DNA of 64,000 bases from the NCBI RefSeq assembly GCF_021018805.1, contig NC_086283.1:18690162-18754161 (forward strand), in the 5' to 3' direction. The notes under the pieces were generated by a model that made no database searches, was not told the DNA's origin, and worked only from the letters and a program-made list of their open reading frames with translations. Below, piece by piece: positions 10,459 through 22,507 of the stretch. A program made the translations under genes and the position numbers. Each line of letters begins with the position of its first letter. The first letter of the stretch is position 1. This DNA comes from Prinia subflava. Its lineage: Eukaryota; Chordata; Aves; Passeriformes; Cisticolidae.

Positions 10459-13233
10459 TCTCTTTTAGAATACATACAACATATTCTAGGTAGAAGTGAC
10501 TTTAGCACACCACTTCTAGAGAATATGCAAAATAGTTTCAACTTTTCCTTCATTTCTCCACTCTTTCAGGAGACTGAAAACAGGAAGCTGCCATTTGCTG
10601 AAGTAATGGATAAATGCAAATAGGAACAAAAATTATTGCATCTCTTGATTCTTTTCTCAACAGCAGATCTTATTATACAGGAAAACCCAAACTATTTAGG
10701 GTGTTCCAGCAGTATTATCCTTTACATTCAAGAGCATATTTTACCTGCTTTAACCATAGGAAGGTGTATGGTTTGGAGACCATTTCTCAGGGCTTGTGAA
10801 CAAAACAGACTCGACAAATTAAAGCTCACATGTGTATTATTGGTGATGGGGATCTTTAGATTATATTTGACTGAAGACTGAATATTTGCTTCTTGAGGGT
10901 TTGCTTCTAGCTTTCTAGCTTTATTTTTTAGCTCTTTTTTTTTTTTCCCTCTTTGAAGGAAATGGTTGTGTAGAGGTTTTTTAATTCATTTTTTAGGCTG
11001 GAGGTTTTGGCCATTGCCACTGCCACATCTTGTTTTCCCCTTCTTCTTCTGTTCAGGATGTAATACTTGTCCTCTGAATCATGCTGGAACATATTTTGGG
11101 AATTCATAGGATTATCACCAGGGCTACTGCTATCAGGCAGAACACATGCACATTTTATTATCTCACCCAAAGGGTTTTCATTCTCTGTGCCCATTGAGTC
11201 AGCACAGAGGGGGGAACACACTGCCATTACCACTGGCAGAACTCGATAAATATTATAACAGTCTTTTCAATCCTGCAGGAGCTCATTCTGTCATGATAAT
11301 TCAAAATCTAAGTCCTTATTTCCTGTCTCTTCCTTTCTCCCATCTACCCTTCCAAAATGGGTGATATCCTGACCCCAAGTTGCCTAAAAAGATGGTGCCT
11401 GTTACTGGGCTATGAATTGATTCAATCAGTCAAATGAATTTTTGGAACCTCTGAAATATAAACACTTCAGCTTGCCATATTTTCCACTTCACCAGCAGGC
11501 AAAAGTAAAGAAAACCAAGGTAGGTTTTTGTTTTGTTTTGTTTTCTTTGTTTTTTTTAACATCTCTGCACATTTGAAATTTAAAGCTTAAAACTCTTGGC
11601 GTGACATGCAGTTCAGTCTGTTCAATTCACTTAGTATTTTTGTTTTGAAACAAAAGTGCTTTTTTACCTTTGTCAAAAAAATTACAATTTTTTCCTTTAT
11701 AAGCAACTTTGTTTTGTCAAAGAAATGTTGATTACTCTGTTTCCTTTGTTGCTCATTTCATTTAAATATGTTTTCATAACAGCTTATACCACCTCTTTGC
11801 TCACACTCATTTGGAGTGTGTGATCCTTTCCTTTATGGATTTTTTCTCTTGTACTGTCCCCACCTCTCAATCCATCATGTGGCATTTTCAACTCTGCTGC
11901 TGGTTTTTACCCCCCCAAAGTTAATCTATCATCCCTTGTTCCCGTTTTTCAAATCTTCACATTCAAACTCATGCATAAAGAGTTTGGAAATTCTGCCTGT
12001 TCTGGATATGACAGGGCAAGAGTGAGGTTTGGAGTTTGTGTATCTTGTATGTAAAACTTCAGGAAAGTGTTCTGTAGCCTTTCATCGCATTAGCAAAAAT
12101 AATTCTGTTTCTATTTAAAAGGGGAATAAAGAACATTGAACTGGTCAGATCATATTTTTAGAATCAGAAATCAGCCTGTCTGCAACAAAGTTAGTTGGAG
12201 TTGTTTGTTTTGCAATTTAGGGCAAACCCCAAAAGCAATAATTTCCTTGTGTTGGAGAGGAAGCAGGTGGAAGTTAACTCTGGTACATAGGTAAGGAAGA
12301 GGAATTGGGCTCGTAATGCAAGGACATTATGGCAACAAGCTAAGAAATCTATTTTCTAATTAAGTAGAACACTTTCAAAATATTTGAAGTCAGGAAATAC
12401 CAAGTGTTCCCTTCCACATGTTTGAGTGGGATGCGTTAAAGTTCTGTGCCCAGTGTAGAGTCAGGAATGTGCAGAGAATGCTTTGCCCTCCAGAGTCTTC
12501 TTGGTAGTGAAGAACCTGATTTTTTTTTTTTGTTTTCCAGTTGTGCCCTTCTCTGTTTATGGCGAGTTTTTTGTTGGTGGTGGTGGTTTTGGGTTTTTTA
12601 TTATTTTTGTCTTTTATGAGCCTCATCATAGGTCTTTAAATATGGGATGTTGTTTGCTATGAAACCACTCCATTATTCCAGGAACATATGCTCGTGACAA
12701 GTACAAGTCATGAACATTTGAATAGTCTCCATCTGGCATGAATTAACATAGTATCATAATCAATGAGAAGTGTTAATACTGAGAAGATTGTCTGGGAATT
12801 CTAGGTTTAACCAATATTTATAGATATATATGGAACTTGCTTTTGGTTTTACTTTGAAGAGAACAGACAAAGGTACAATGCTTCCAGTACTGTAATTCTT
12901 GAAATAACTTGATTATGCAGTAAAGCCTCTGTGAAATCCCCATGTGCTTTTTATCTCTTAGAAACACTTCGAAGGAAAATAACAAATGAAAGAATGGAGC
13001 AGGTTACTATTTGCTATGGTGAAGACAGCAATGCTGAGTGCCAACTCAGCATTATTTTTTAACATATGTACTTTAAATCCTTCAGTGCCCCTTGAGCACG
13101 TAACATATATCTCACATCCATATGGCCATATGGAGACACTGCACTCATTTAAATAACAAGTGCACAGTAAAATTATCCTGGCCCCAGAGTGCATGTTTAT
13201 AACAAGGAGTTACTCTTACTTCCTAAATTAAAC
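10459..13233. other. Unique non-coding sequence with T-rich patches
   Basis: There is no supportable gene. T-rich low-complexity patches lie at 11524-11558 (TTTTG units) and 12519-12608 (T runs plus four GGT units). A 16-bp palindrome made of two CCATATGG words is at 13118-13133. Confidence 0.5.
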
Positions 13234-13279
13234 TTTTTTTTTTTTTTTTCTTTTTTTTTTCTTTTTTTTTTTTTTTCCC
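13234..13279. repeat. Poly-T / pyrimidine tract
   Basis: About 46 pyrimidines, nearly all T with two single C interruptions and a final CCC, followed by TGCAG. It resembles a 3' splice site on the plus strand, but no exon could be recognised downstream. Confidence 0.85.
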
Positions 13280-16200
13280 TGCAGGACTTTAAGGCTAAAA
13301 TATTAAGCAATAGAAATTTTGGGACAAGATGAGCTCTTACCATAATATAACAGACACTGCTTTATTCACTCCTATGTATTTTGTTGAACAATCAAATATA
13401 TTTTAAAAGGTCAATAACTCTTTCAAGTTTGGGGTTTTTTTCCTACTTTGACTACATACCATGCTTTCCTGTGCATCTCTGCAGTCTTTGGAAAGCTTTT
13501 TCTTTTGGGTTTTCAGTTTGTTCTGATAATCATTAAGTATTTTTTGAATGCTTGTAAAAGAAAAGTACAAAACATAACACCAGCAATCAATTAATCCTGA
13601 AATAGTTCTGGGATCTGGAACATCTTGTTAGACACAAAACTTTCACAGCATTTGAACTGAATTACCCAAAATTAACCTAAGGATGTGTTCCCAGGCCCAG
13701 AGTAGCCTCAGGTGGGGATCTCGGGTGTGAGGAGTCCCAGAGCTCTGAGCTCATCTCCAGCCCATATTTTGGTCATCCTTGTCTGGAATTATTTCTCCAC
13801 AGTGCTCCAAGCTGTGGTGTTTGTGAGGAGCCAGACCCTCCTCATTAGGAGCCATCCCTTCAGATTCCTTTGCACTTGGGTAAGTGTTCTCTATAATGGC
13901 TTTCACTCTGGAGAAAATCAGAAATTTTACTGGCATGAGGAGCTGAAGAAACAGAAATACATAGAGCCATGAATTTTCCAAGAATTTTCAACAGCAATTT
14001 GTGTGTTTTGGCTAAACTTCCAGTGAAAACCAGCGGGAGAGGAGCAGGTTTTTTCCCCCATCCCTCTAGATGTGAGTCTGGGACCAAGGAGTAGGAAAGG
14101 GGCAGAGTCTGGCAAATTGCATGACCCAAGTCCTGTTTTTAATAAAGGCCCTTGGATTTGGCAGCGTGGAAGAAGCAGATGGGCTGCCACCCCCAGGAAC
14201 ACACAGCCCCTTGTTTGCTGTGTCTGGGCATCACTTCCCTGACACACAAAGGGGTATTTTTGGGAGTGATGTCAGTTCATTGGCATGGTTTGGCTTGCTG
14301 AAATGATTCCCAAAAGCACTGCCTGCCTTGGAGAGCGGCACTTACCTCTCCGTGGGATGTCATTATCCCGTGTGGTAATGGCTGTTCTGAAGTGCAGGTC
14401 AGGTAGTCAAATAAATGTGTAGTTGATCTGATTGTTTCTAAAATAGGCAGGGCAATTTCTGCTGAAGGAGAGTGGGTCTGAAGTGTGCCAGAAATGGTTC
14501 TGATGTGCTAGAGAAATTCCAGTGGCTGTAAGCACAGCCAGGGGAACTGGGCTGATGTGTGCTGCAGAAATGATAGTGTGGTGCTCACAGTGTGGGCATC
14601 TCATCTTGGTGCCTCTGTGCAGCAGAGACAGAGGGGGAGAAGGAGCAAAACTGGCTCTGGATTGTGAGCTAGAGAGGAAGCACAGAAATAACAAATAATT
14701 GTGTTTGTGCTGGGAATGCTGCTTGTGTGGAGGTGTGCAGTGTTTAGTGACACCAGAAAGGAAATACAGTTAATTCAGGTTATTTTCTACTGATAGCATT
14801 AAGAAATGCCAGAGATTTTTAAACGGGAATGGTTCCTTTATTCACAGCTCTGTGGACTGAGAAGTCTGCATTGCAAAAACCTTTACCTTAATACCTGCAA
14901 GATTCTTGAAAACATTTCTGAACAGTTGAGAAGCAGGTTTATCTGGATTTCTGAGGGAAGTACTCTCCTAAGTCACTAAAGCAATCTACAGAATTCCATC
15001 TGTAATTACTGAACACAGTCAAAGAGTGAGGAATAATAAGAGGAAAATATTCTGAAAGTTGTTGGGCTCTGACAGTGTATAATGAGCATGTCAGGTAATA
15101 CAGCTATTCTGTATGGCAAAGTACAATCTTTCATCCTGTGTCAAAAAGCTTCTCTAAAGTGCTTTTCATATTAAAAGTGTCAGGTATATATCAAGTTTTT
15201 TTTTTTTCTCAGTTTTATGAGGCAGAAAGTAAAGAATGAGTTAGTGATTTGCTAAGATCACTAAGAAATCAAAACCAAAATGAGGAGCTCAATTCTACTT
15301 TCAGCCCTTTCCTTTACTTTCATGACATTTTAGGAGTTTTTCTTTTTAAAATAATTTTAGAAATGGAGGAATGATACATTTAAAGGCACTGGGTATTACA
15401 TCCAAGCCAGTGGGGTTAATTCATTTCAGCACATGCCTGTCATTTTGTGTCACTGAATGCTAAGCCCTCATTTTACAATTCATCTAAATGGATTTGTTCT
15501 CAGCTTCTCAGTAAATCTATTTTATAAAAAGTTCTGAGCTCTCAGCAGTATTCTTGACAAGAACCAGTATTAAACTAAGGCATTTTGGGTTATGCTGAGA
15601 AAATTGAAAGAGAAGAAGCCAATGGTTGAGTTATCTCAGTGCCAGCCATGAGCTCTCTCCTTTTTCTGGCTGTTTTGAGGGTGGTGGTGGTGGTGTGACT
15701 AAAGATGGAATTTCTTCTGTCTTATCTTCCATCAGCCCAAAAGTCTTGTTGGACACAAGGCACATCAATGCCAGTGAGGTTGTCTTCATGTCTGGCACAG
15801 CACTGGCAGTTCTTTCTGCAGACTTTGGGGGAACGGCCTGTTCATTCCTTACCACCTTTTAATTTTCAGCACATGTTCACATCTATCCATTCCTCTCCAT
15901 CCCATGGAGGCTGGCAATTTTAGCTCATCATATTAATCAGTTCGACTGTTAAAAGATAAAAGCAGCATGTACTTTACAGCACTAAGGGATATGATCAGGG
16001 GAATTGATGCTGACCTTGTTCCTCTTGGCAGTTGTTCCCAGCCTGTATTTAAATGAAGTTCTCTGCTTTTGTTTCATTTCCCTGGGAGTGCTCGAAATAA
16101 TGAATTGTTCAAATAGCAATTTTAACCTCGGTCTTGAAGCGTGAAGTTTTGTGACACCTAAGTTCATCGCACAGCTTGCTGCTTCCTGCTGGGCTTCCTC

Positions 16201-18696
16201 TCCCTCATCCTGCAGTCCAGGCACCTCTCCAGCTTCTCCTGTGTCAACTCCAATACTTGTCACCTTTTTTTCCCCTTCTGAATTGTTATTTTTCTGGCAG
16301 AAAGCTGAACTGCTTTCTGGAGAGGTCAGATGAGCGTGTGGCCGGTCCAGGAGGATCTGGGAGCAGTGGGATTGCCCCTTTTGACATGAGCAGACCTCTC
16401 CATTTCCTCAGGTGTCTCACAGAGTCCACCACAAGCTTCATTTTGGCAAATGCTGAAAGCTGCTGCCAGCAGCAGTCCTGCCACCTCCTGCCCCAGGCAG
16501 CTTGTTCTTTCCCATGTGCCAGTCCTGGAGTCCCTGCCGTGGGCCCTCTGAACTGAAATGATTTAATGATGACTTTAAAATAAGTAATCATGCTGGAGTA
16601 GTATTCCTCATTTCCCTGCAAGGATCTCCAGCGAGTTCCTCAGAGCTCCTGGTGTCCTTGAGGTTTCTCCTCAGAGAGGCTGTTCCATGAGATGTTTTCA
16701 TCACTGCCACCTTGGTTGTGCTGATCTGGATGTTAGTGGAACTATTCTGGGCTATCAAAGGAAAAAAACTGTCATTTTTTTAACCTTCTGAGACAAATCC
16801 AACCCGTTTTAACCCAGTCAATTTCAGTTATCAGCTGTAACCATAAAAAGCACTGAGCTGCAGCTTAGAGCCAAAAAATTCTTAAGCAGCTTTGTAACTG
16901 AGGAAATCATCAGAGTAAACTAAATTGACCCATTATAATTTTAAGCAGACCTGGGAAAATCCACTTAAAGCTCATGTATTTTGCACTATTAGAAGCATCA
17001 AGATTTGTGTTTTCCAGGCATCCCTCCGTTTTTCCCCCTAAGCAGAAAATTCCCAATTACTATTGCCTACTGAGAGAGCACATTTACTGCTCTTATGTTT
17101 TTCTGGGCAGTTCTGTGAAGTGAACCAATCATATTAATGTAAGAAACCTGTGATGATGGAATTTTTGGAAACTTTTTGAGAAATTAGAGGATTTCAGTGT
17201 TTGACTCGTCGAAGTTTATTAGGATTTCCTCTATCCAGCACTTATTTACTGCAGAGGTCTGTGCTTTGTAGTTGTGCACATGGCTTCACCTCTCCTTGCA
17301 TTCCTAGCAGTGTTTTACTAACTGGCAACCAAAACAGCTGATGTTGGCAGAATAGAGTTTACAAACCTGACTAAATGGGATTTAACAAATTAGATTGCAA
17401 CTTAATTTTGTTTTGCATTTTTGAAGTTGTCCCGAAGTGATATTGAGACACAATGCTCCATTATATTCATGCATTATCATATTAAGGCTTCTGAATTAAT
17501 CTCTTAATTATATAAAAACTGGATAACAGCTTGATGGAGTGTGTGTTCTGCAGTTGTTACTGACTCTAAGATGCATTTATCTGTTTGATTTTTTTATGTT
17601 TAAGAGGGTAGATGCCATTTATTTTATTTATCTTATATATTTAGAAAATGAGACTCTTTGTGCTGAAGCTCTTTAAATTTGTTCAGAAAAAAAATGCTCA
17701 GCTGTACCACAAAAATTCTATCTCGAAGTAATTTTATCATAAGCAAAAATTTTTACATTTTAGCAGTGCATCATTTTGTAGTTTTACTGTTGTTTGGTAT
17801 AAATCTATGCTTTGGGCTGCAAAGTTTTTCATTAGCTAAACTTTATCCTGAGTATTCATCCCATCTGTTTTTCTAGTAAGACTTTTTGATGTTGAATAAC
17901 AGTTGTCTTTTTTTTGTCTCGCCTGAATTTCTGAACAAGGTGGGTTCATTTGTCAAGAGCAAAATATCTGCTCAGTAATATTCCTTTTATCTGATTTATC
18001 TGTTTCTGTTCACGATGTTTGATGATCTTGGTGACAAGAAATGTTAAAAATACATACATACTTTAGACTTTAAACATGTTTTTCTAGTGGTTTGTCCTTT
18101 CATGCACTTCTGTCTTTGCTCTTTGTGTAACTGGTTTTGGACCTGTGTAGAAACAAAATGAACCTGTATTTACAGATCCATATTTTGAAACATTATAGTT
18201 TTCATTGCAAATTATGGGATAGAACATGACCTGAGGAATCCCTATTGCAAAATACAACTTTTACAAGGAAACATTTCTGCCTCCTGGGTTATCTGTACCT
18301 GTGCAGTTTAATGTGTTTTCCATGTGTGCTTTTCCCAGGGAGACAAAGATCTTCCCCTCCCAAATTTCTCACGGAAGTCAAGTGTGCATGGTGCCACGAG
18401 TTTGTGCAGGAACTGCCTTGAGATTTTGGGGGAAAAATATTTGAGTTGTCAATAGAGATGTAATGAGCCACCTGAAGCCTTAATGCTCAAACTGCTTACT
18501 TTATCAGGCGGGCTTGGAAGCACCAGGAAAATGTTCTTTCAGCTCTATTTATGTAGAGCATCCAGATGTCAGTTAGCTAAATCACAGCCATGCATTCTCC
18601 AGGGAGATCTGAGGTCTTGTTTCCAGTTAAACGATACAGCAGGTGGTAATCAGGATTCAGATCAGATGGCAGCTCCACCAGAGGTTTTTGTCGTCT
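13280..18696. other. Unique non-coding sequence
   Basis: No recognised gene or repeat family. GC content rises around 13690-14250, 15620-15850 and 16150-16730, giving several overlapping frames of 60-126 codons on both strands with no identifiable domain. A short (GGT)n run lies near 15678-15695. Confidence 0.5.
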
Positions 18697-18712
18697 CTCT
18701 CTCTCTCTCTCC
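18697..18712. repeat. Short (TC)n microsatellite
   Basis: About eight TC units. Confidence 0.8.
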
Positions 18713-20664
18713 TCCCATTTTTTTGGAGCTTGTTTTCACATGAGGTGGACAGAGGAAAACAAAGCAGCATGCTAACACTTTGATAGCTCCAATGAAAGAG
18801 GATTTTAATCTAAGGAAAAAGAAGGAACATTTCTTAGCAGTTTCTTTTGGTTCTCTTATCTTTAAGAAATTACTTCATGGCCTGTTTTAATAATTACCAC
18901 ATTGTGAAATCTAAATTGTGGAATGAGAAAAATGGTAAAGTATGTGTATAATATATTTTATATTTAATTAGTAAGTTGTTTTGAATTTTATAGAGAAACA
19001 GCAAATTGCATATTTTCATTCTCATTCACTGATACATTTTCATTTCAAGTGTGTAGTTATGCACTTCACCCTTAGTTTTTTTCTGAAGCCATCATTGCTT
19101 TTTGGAGATTTTTTGATTTTATCATAACTAAGACTGAAGATTTCATACATTTGAAGCCTTTATGGTTATTCAGAATCTCTGAGTGTGGCTTTATTGGGAA
19201 TGTTTGGTGACTGAGCAGGTTAGGTTTTAAATTTCATAAGGTAGGAATACTGGTAACAACATCTTTACTTGTAATTCTTAATTATCAATTGCATTTATTC
19301 ATTAACCAAATTTTTACCTGAAAACTCTAAATATCCATTGCTCTGTTTCATAATAAGACCAGCCGAAACCCATGACATTGTGCTTTTGTTGACACAGAGC
19401 ACAACATATTAATAAACCCAAAATAGTGACATTACCACAAAGATTTAAACTTTTTTGTTTGTTTGTTTGTTTTTTTTTAGTAGTTAGAGGTACCTTAAGG
19501 CATTGAATCTTGGTTAATCTCTTTTCAAAAGGCCTGAATATACTGAGTTTTCATTGCTGTTATTTGAAACTTTCATGAACAGCTGGACTGGGCCACTTCT
19601 CAACCCTGTGTATCTATCCATCATTCCACCCAGAAGAGGAGGATCTCCTGGAGTGGGATTCCTCCTGGATGGTCCCTGGTGTGTCCTGTCCCAAAGGTTT
19701 TGGATTTAGTGGGCAGTGACAGCTGGATCTCAGGACAGAGTTCAGACTGCTCTGACAATTGCCCAGCTCAGGTAAAGATTCTAATTTATATTATTCACAA
19801 CAGCTGCCTGTCAAACTCAGGTTATTTTGTTCTTTCATAAGCCAGTCAATTTTACACTTTGCAAGTGTTGGTGTAAAGAAAACATAATTGCTCTCTGGGC
19901 TGCATTACCTTCCAGGATAGAATTTATTGTCTGATTATTGCCTAAAAATCTGATTTTATCTTAAATCTGTGTCCTTTAGTGGATTCCTCTGCTGTGCAAA
20001 GCAGTTTTACTGCATGGCCAAGTGTAGGCAAGAACAGCCAACAAGGACTCAGGTAAAGAAGCAGATGGACTCTTGGTATTTGGAAAAAGGGGGAAAAAAG
20101 GAGGCAGTGAACCAAACGTACTTCTTTCCAAACTTTTAGAGCAGTTTTGTTTCTGGTGCACATGTCAGCTGAGTGTGAGCTCTGAGCAGCAAAGGGAAGC
20201 TTTGTTCCAAAAGAGAAAGGGGGTGCTCATTAGATAGGCTACAGCATTCCTGGGAAAAAGAAACAAACCACAAACTTTTTTTTTTTTTTTTTTTTATAAA
20301 GGTAGTGCATAACTTAGGGCTCTCCCTTGATGGCAGTAACTTCTGAACTGAAAATTTATATACATTCCACGTGCTTATTTTTCTCTGCAGTTCATGAATA
20401 AATGAACTGGCAGTACAACAATATTATAGCTCAGGGTACTGCTGTTTTTGTTGACTGTCAAATAGATGGTTTATGCTGTACCAGGGTTGTGTGTGAGCTC
20501 TGTCAGTGGCTTGGTCACCTCAAGATGAATCTTGATAAGACTCAAATACTACAGCCGTCAATTTTGTATAATTTTCTCTTTTAACCTCTCTGTTAGTTTT
20601 TATGAAAAAGGAAGGTGAAGGAACAGTGCTGCTGCCTGGTTTTGCATCTTCCCCTCTCCTTTTT
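18713..20664. other. Unique non-coding sequence
   Basis: No supportable gene. A (TTTG)n/T run lies at 19451-19479 and a run of 20 T at 20276-20295. Confidence 0.5.
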
Positions 20665-20990
20665 CCTGTTGACATCACACTGCTGAGGGTGATCTTCCAT
20701 TGATATAATAGCATGGCCTCCAGCTGGAATGTGTCATCATAAACCTTTGAGCCCAACAATTCAGCCAGTTTTAAACCTGCTCAGATGTGTGCTCCTCTGG
20801 TTCCTGTCTTGTCTGTTTGTCCATGAGAATATTGGGGGAGACAGCTCTGGAAGCCTTGCTGAAGTCAAGATCCACATCAGCCCTGCTCTCCCATCATCCA
20901 GTGAGCACCTCTCTCTATGGGAGAGGTCATTCTGCTTTGTAAATCTATGCTGACCACTCCCAGTCATCATCCTGGCTTTATCTCATTATT
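20665..20990 (-). mobile_element. CR1 LINE fragment (reverse-transcriptase region)
   Basis: This is a diverged piece of a CR1 non-LTR retrotransposon whose coding strand is the minus strand. Blocks CCTCCAGCTGGA (near 20718), CAGCCAGTTTTAAACC (near 20763), GGGGGAGACAG, CCTTGCTGAAGTCAAGATCC (near 20854) and CTATGCTGACC follow the order of the CR1 ORF2 palm region. Translated on the minus strand, one short piece reads DLDFSKA, equivalent to the YLDFSKAFD motif of CR1 reverse transcriptase. Frame shifts and stops break the frame, so it is non-functional. The limits are approximate, and both the 5' and 3' portions of the element are missing. Confidence 0.8.
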
Positions 20991-22343
20991 TCCAGTGCTG
21001 CAACAAAAGTCTTGGATAGAAAAAAGTTGAGACTGGGAAATAAATTATTTTTATTCTGTACTAATGCCTTAGAGAAGCCATATTTAATAATATAACCCGT
21101 ATGACTGTAGATCTGTGATTTCCAAAATTGTAGTAATGAGTAAATATGATCATAAGTCTTCATCTTCTCATTTTTTTTTTACAAAATGTATTGCCACATG
21201 AAAAGTGTAAAAGAATGTATTTCCAATATCTGAAAAGAATTGTCATAGTTAGATATTGTGTTTGGTTCCACAGGCCCGTTTCACCTACAAGTGTGAATCC
21301 AAATTTCTGTTAGTGAAGTATTAGGACTAAACTAGCAGAGTGGGTGTTTTTTATTTCTCTCATCAAAAGAACAGAAAAAATGGTATTTTCCACTGTTTAT
21401 AAAGGTTGCTATTTAAGTATGTTAATTGGCCATTTCCACCCTATTTATTATTAACAGCCTGACAAGTTTAGAAAAACTTTTCAGGCTCTGCAACAGTAGC
21501 TGTTTCTGAGTTTTGCTAATTAATAGTGTCCAATGCATTAATTATTTATTTTCAAGCATGTTGAAAATGCCCCAAGCGGGATAATTCATGCTGCCCAAAA
21601 TTAATGTGAAAATGTTACAAGGCTGAGGATAGCCAGAAGCAAACTCTTTGACAAGGGCTGCAAATCTCATGTGTGTGTGTGTGTGAACTTCAGTGCTCCA
21701 TGAATTGCTTGGAACTGCTGCCTTATTAATATAATTGTCTGTATTAAGGGAATCTGTGTTCAGGGCTTTCCCCCTGCCCAAAGAAATGCTGATTAGTAAG
21801 TATTTCATGAGGTTTTGGACTCTGCCAACTAGAAAAATGTCAGATGGAGTCATACTTTCAGGCATTGTGAGTCTGAATTGCATGGAAATGTTTCTTGTGG
21901 TGGTTTTATTACTACAGGTAAATTTTTCCCTAAAGCCCATACCTGAAGCAGAAAATATATTAAGAATATAGTCCAAAAGGTGCTGAAAAGAGTGGCTGTG
22001 GTGAGCCATGGTGGAGAAAAGTAAAGATTTAAATATTATGCACTGGTTAATGTAAGCCAGTAAAGCTGTGGGAGGATATTTAGAACCACAAAGAAGTTCA
22101 AACATGATTTCAGGGGTGTTTCAGTGACAAGTATCAGAAGAATCTCAAAAGATTCTCAAACCCTGATGGTGGTTTTGTGCTAGTAAAAGTCTTTTGAAGA
22201 AACTGGACTGTGACTTTTTTTCTTCAAAGCAAAAGGGAGTGGATCTTGCCCCCTCTCATTTAGGGGGGAAAGGATTTCTCTGTCATACAGTGACAGAAAA
22301 AAAAAAATTAGAAGCAATGAGGAAAAAATTGTAATCTTATGCA
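20991..22343. other. Unique sequence containing the longest open frame of the window
   Basis: A minus-strand frame of 187 codons spans 21542-22105. It contains no domain I recognise. Its His-Thr-His-Thr-His stretch is the translation of a (TG)n microsatellite, which argues against a conserved protein. It is described as a finding and not called as a gene. Confidence 0.45.
21670..21685. repeat. Short (TG)n microsatellite
   Basis: Eight TG units, read as CA on the minus strand. Confidence 0.85.
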
Positions 22344-22507
22344 GGGTTGGCGGTTTTTTTGTTTGTTTTTGAGGGTTTTTTGTGGGTTTTTTTGTTTGGT
22401 TGGTCTTTTTTGGGTTTTTGTTTGTTTGTTTGTTTTTTGTTTTTTGGGTTTTTTTTGTTTAAGGTCTTTTTTTTTGGGGGGGGGCGTTTTTTTGGTTTTT
22501 TTTTTTG
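22344..22507. repeat. T/G-rich low-complexity array
   Basis: About 160 bp consist almost wholly of T runs split by one to three G, including (TTTG)n near 22419-22434. A run of nine G lies at 22476-22484. Four GGG runs precede the G9 with loops of roughly 9-33 bases. It is simple-sequence DNA; frames on both strands that cross it are artefacts. Confidence 0.85.

Noticed and set aside
20761..20970. 69-codon minus-strand frame as a gene
   Set aside because: It lies inside the CR1 fragment and is out of frame with the reverse-transcriptase motif.
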